The position numbers were made by a program, and so were the translations under genes. From an uncultured Pirellula sp. (lineage in GTDB: Bacteria > Planctomycetota > Planctomycetia > Pirellulales > Pirellulaceae): 46,895 bases of DNA. Positions 45,603 to 46,895 of this stretch are shown here, piece by piece; positions within the stretch are counted from its first letter, which is position 1, and each line of letters begins with the position of its first letter. The DNA lies in the NCBI GenBank assembly GCA_903858115.1, contig CAIOHR010000094.1, forward strand, positions 1 to 46,895. The letters are read 5' to 3'. The notes below the pieces were generated by a model that searched no databases, was not told the DNA's origin, and saw nothing but the letters and a program-made list of their open reading frames with translations.

Positions 45603-46022
45603 GCAACTAAAATTCGGACTCTTGACAATTTGTAGAATGGCTTCAGGAATCGCTTCCTAAGCCAATCGAAACACGCGCTGCTCTTCTTTCAACGCTCGCA
45701 AATTATAGCCAAAGTGATCGCATCGCGGTGCGCTTCGAATACAAAATCGTTTATCGAACCCAGCCGGCTCTATTGCAAAAGAGGAGAATTGAAATTGGAC
45801 AGTTCGACGGTCAGCACACGAACGTACGATGCAGTCAGACGGTTCACGAGCGAAGTCCTCGGAAACGGGACCACGGAAACCCGCACGTATAGCAATGATA
45901 ATTTATTGACGGCGATCAATTATTCGAATGGTTCCTTGGGGAACCTAACATATACTTGGGATACGAACCAGAACACGGCTCGGAGTCGATCGGCGGCGTA
46001 ATAAGTGGTTACGGATTCACGA

Positions 46023-46094
46023 GTGGGATAGGCTTCTAGCCTGTCATCCAAACCAGCAGTGGGATAGGCTTCTAGCCTGTCATCCAAAACAGAA
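46023..46094 (+). repeat. Two tandem copies of a 36-base palindromic repeat
   Basis: The unit begins GTGGGATAGGCTTCTAGCCT and is repeated once with a 36-base period (46023 and 46059). Each unit folds as GGAT-AGGCT-tct-AGCCT-gtc-ATCC (46026-46049 and 46062-46085). It interrupts the RHS frame. Confidence 0.8.
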
Positions 46095-46190
46095 CCCACG
46101 GTCCAACGCACGAACTTCTCACCGCCGGTGGCCAAACCGTCAACACCGACGTCAAAGGCAACATCACCCTGCTCCCGGCTGTTCTTGCCT

Positions 46191-46205
46191 CAGGCCTCTA
46201 GCCTG
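46191..46205 (+). repeat. Palindrome CAGGC/GCCTG
   Basis: CAGGC (46191-46195) and GCCTG (46201-46205) surround CTCTA. The core resembles the AGGCT/AGCCT repeat upstream. It carries the TAG that stops the RHS frame. Confidence 0.6.
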
Positions 46206-46343
46206 CTGTGTGATTTCGACAACAAGCTCAAGAGTGTGGATGTTGGAAACGATAGTTCGACGGACGCCGAATACAAATACGATGCCTTGGGCCGTCGTGT
46301 GGCAAGAGTCGGTAGCAGTGGTCACTTCGACATCACAATGCTA

Positions 46344-46364
46344 CGACGCAGCTTGCCTGCGTCG
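46344..46364 (+). repeat. Palindrome CGACGCAG/CTGCGTCG
   Basis: A perfect 8-bp stem (46344-46351 with 46357-46364) surrounds CTTGC. It follows directly on the last recognisable RHS codons. Confidence 0.75.
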
Positions 46365-46407
46365 GGCAATAGCCGTAACCAGATCACGAGCAGTGGACTG
46401 AGACGCC

Positions 46408-46440
46408 ACCATCGGCCGCTTGCCGGAATGGAGCGATGGT
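46408..46440 (+). repeat. Palindrome ACCATCG/CGATGGT
   Basis: ACCATCG (46408-46414) pairs with CGATGGT (46434-46440). An inner CGGC/GCCG stem (46413-46416 with 46422-46425) surrounds CGCTT. Confidence 0.6.
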
Positions 46441-46467
46441 TGTGATGCGTCGCTTGCACTGGCCATC

Positions 46468-46488
46468 CCACGTCGACAAGCGACGTGG
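46468..46488 (+). repeat. Palindrome CCACGTCG/CGACGTGG
   Basis: A perfect 8-bp stem (46468-46475 with 46481-46488) surrounds ACAAG, flanked by CATC and GATG that extend the symmetry. Confidence 0.75.
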
Positions 46489-46531
46489 TGATGCGAGCAC
46501 TGTGGCATTCATGATGGTTTCGACTAGGATC

Positions 46532-46552
46532 CCATGTGAACGAGCCACATGG
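46532..46552 (+). repeat. Palindrome CCATGTG/CACATGG
   Basis: A perfect 7-bp stem (46532-46538 with 46546-46552) surrounds AACGAGC, flanked by GAT and AATC in the same arrangement as the preceding palindrome. Confidence 0.7.
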
Positions 46553-46590
46553 TAATCTTTTTGCAAGCCGGAACGATGACTGTGACTGGT

Positions 46591-46608
46591 AGGTTGAATG
46601 CCCAACCT
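46591..46608 (+). repeat. Palindrome AGGTTG/CAACCT
   Basis: A perfect 6-bp stem (46591-46596 with 46603-46608) surrounds AATGCC. Confidence 0.6.
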
Positions 46609-46718
46609 TTGAGAAAACACGCTTTCAGTTGCAGATCATTCGTGCTTCATGATGGAGGTTGTTGGTACAATCTCAGCGCGGCGTTAACGATTCTTACTCG
46701 CAAGCGAATGGCAAGTGC

Positions 46719-46895
46719 ATGTCAGCGAAAATTGGGATTCGAGCCTGGATTGATTTTGCGTTTCGCAAGATCTTCGGCAAACCAGGAAACGAAATTTGTT
46801 TGATCAGCTTGCTCAATGCTATTCTTGATTTGCCGCAACCGATCGAGTCGGTGGAGTTTATGAATCCTTTTTCCTACAAAGATTTCGAGGACGAC
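46719..46895 (+). CDS. Rpn/PDDEXK-family transposase-type nuclease, 5' part only
   Basis: From ATG 46719 the frame is open to the window edge, giving 59 residues and no stop. The sequence IDFAFRKIFGKPGNE, then LISLLNAIL, then VEFMNPFSYKDFEDD matches the N-terminus of the Rpn / PD-(D/E)XK nuclease transposase family. The final acidic residues belong to the first part of the nuclease active site (usually followed by K-x-S-I-x-D). Members are linked to recA-independent recombination (RpnA) and are often found near repeats. The rest lies outside the window, so intactness cannot be judged. No clear ribosome site is seen before the ATG. Confidence 0.75.
   Translation, partial: MSAKIGIRAWIDFAFRKIFGKPGNEICLISLLNAILDLPQPIESVEFMNPFSYKDFEDD

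Larger units (their letters stand above)
45780..46400 (+). pseudogene. Decayed RHS/YD-repeat protein gene
   Basis: Fragments of an RHS/YD-repeat protein can be read in changing frames. The first frame (about 45789-45979) reads TRTYDAVRRFTSEV, NGTTETRTYS and LTYTWDTNQN. Past a frameshift near 45980 the next frame reads SESIGGVISGYGFTSG and is stopped inside a palindromic repeat. A further piece (about 46101-46198) reads HELLTAGGQTVNTD and is stopped at TAG in a second palindrome. The last piece (about 46208-46325) reads DFDNKLKSVDV and YKYDALGRRVAR. No start, signal or C-terminal toxin part is seen. The gene is dead; it may have been a surface or toxin-delivery protein. Confidence 0.8.

Noticed and set aside
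46023..46094. Possible CRISPR array (36-base period)
   Set aside because: Only two units are present, they are directly adjacent with no spacers, and each unit is an internal palindrome. No cas gene is nearby.

Overview
This 46.9 kb window reads as chromosome of a planctomycete, most likely of the Pirellulales. The evidence is the gene content: a cytochrome/DUF1549/DUF1553 protein paired with a DUF1501 protein, a secreted sulfatase, a Tat-exported Gfo/Idh/MocA oxidoreductase, DUF3500 and DUF2079 proteins, an Asp-box (VPS10-like) secreted protein and many short palindromic repeats. GC is moderate and many genes lack a strong Shine-Dalgarno. The assignment is by family content only.

Layout. 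(1) 1-600: a tRNA-Asp gene with a good promoter and a terminator whose tail is triplicated, then a small membrane protein. (2) 589-2317, minus: a cupin gene overlapping a type II NADH dehydrogenase gene. (3) 2389-4205, plus: citramalate synthase (cimA) preceded by what looks like a complete transcription attenuator, with an Ile/Leu/Val-rich leader peptide, an anti-antiterminator, an antiterminator and a terminator. (4) 4518-11948, plus: the VPS10-like protein, a protein-arginine-methyltransferase-like enzyme, an S9 glutamyl-endopeptidase-like peptidase and a small membrane protein. (5) 11960-16569, minus: a single-chain AmmeMemoRadiSam protein (radical SAM + AMMECR1 + an extra AMMECR1-like segment + Memo) followed by a secreted leucine-rich-repeat protein. 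(6) 16748-24618: RNase R, a small c-type cytochrome, an OsmC/DUF2079 pair on minus, and a secreted alpha/beta hydrolase. (7) 24796-33287: an operon of cyclophilin and PlsC-type acyltransferase (minus), RsmD and a secreted N-formylglutamate amidohydrolase-like protein (plus), then a minus run of flippase, Gfo/Idh/MocA oxidoreductase and DUF3500 protein. (8) 33657-37228: the PSCyt1/DUF1549/DUF1553 plus DUF1501 pair. (9) 37386-42718: a heavy-metal RND efflux operon (small secreted His/Cys protein, CzcB-like adaptor, CzcA-like pump) behind an inverted repeat. (10) 42890-45602, minus: a secreted HExxH protein and a sulfatase. (11) 45780-46895: a decayed RHS/YD-repeat gene riddled with short palindromes, and the 5' end of an Rpn/PDDEXK transposase-type gene cut by the window edge.

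Most genes are housekeeping or typical planctomycete secreted-protein genes. The items most worth a second look are the cimA attenuator, the one-polypeptide AmmeMemoRadiSam protein with its LRR partner, the bacterial PRMT-like enzyme, and the palindrome cluster in the dead RHS gene, in which several elements share a loop core but have different stems. No CRISPR array, phage or complete insertion sequence was seen.
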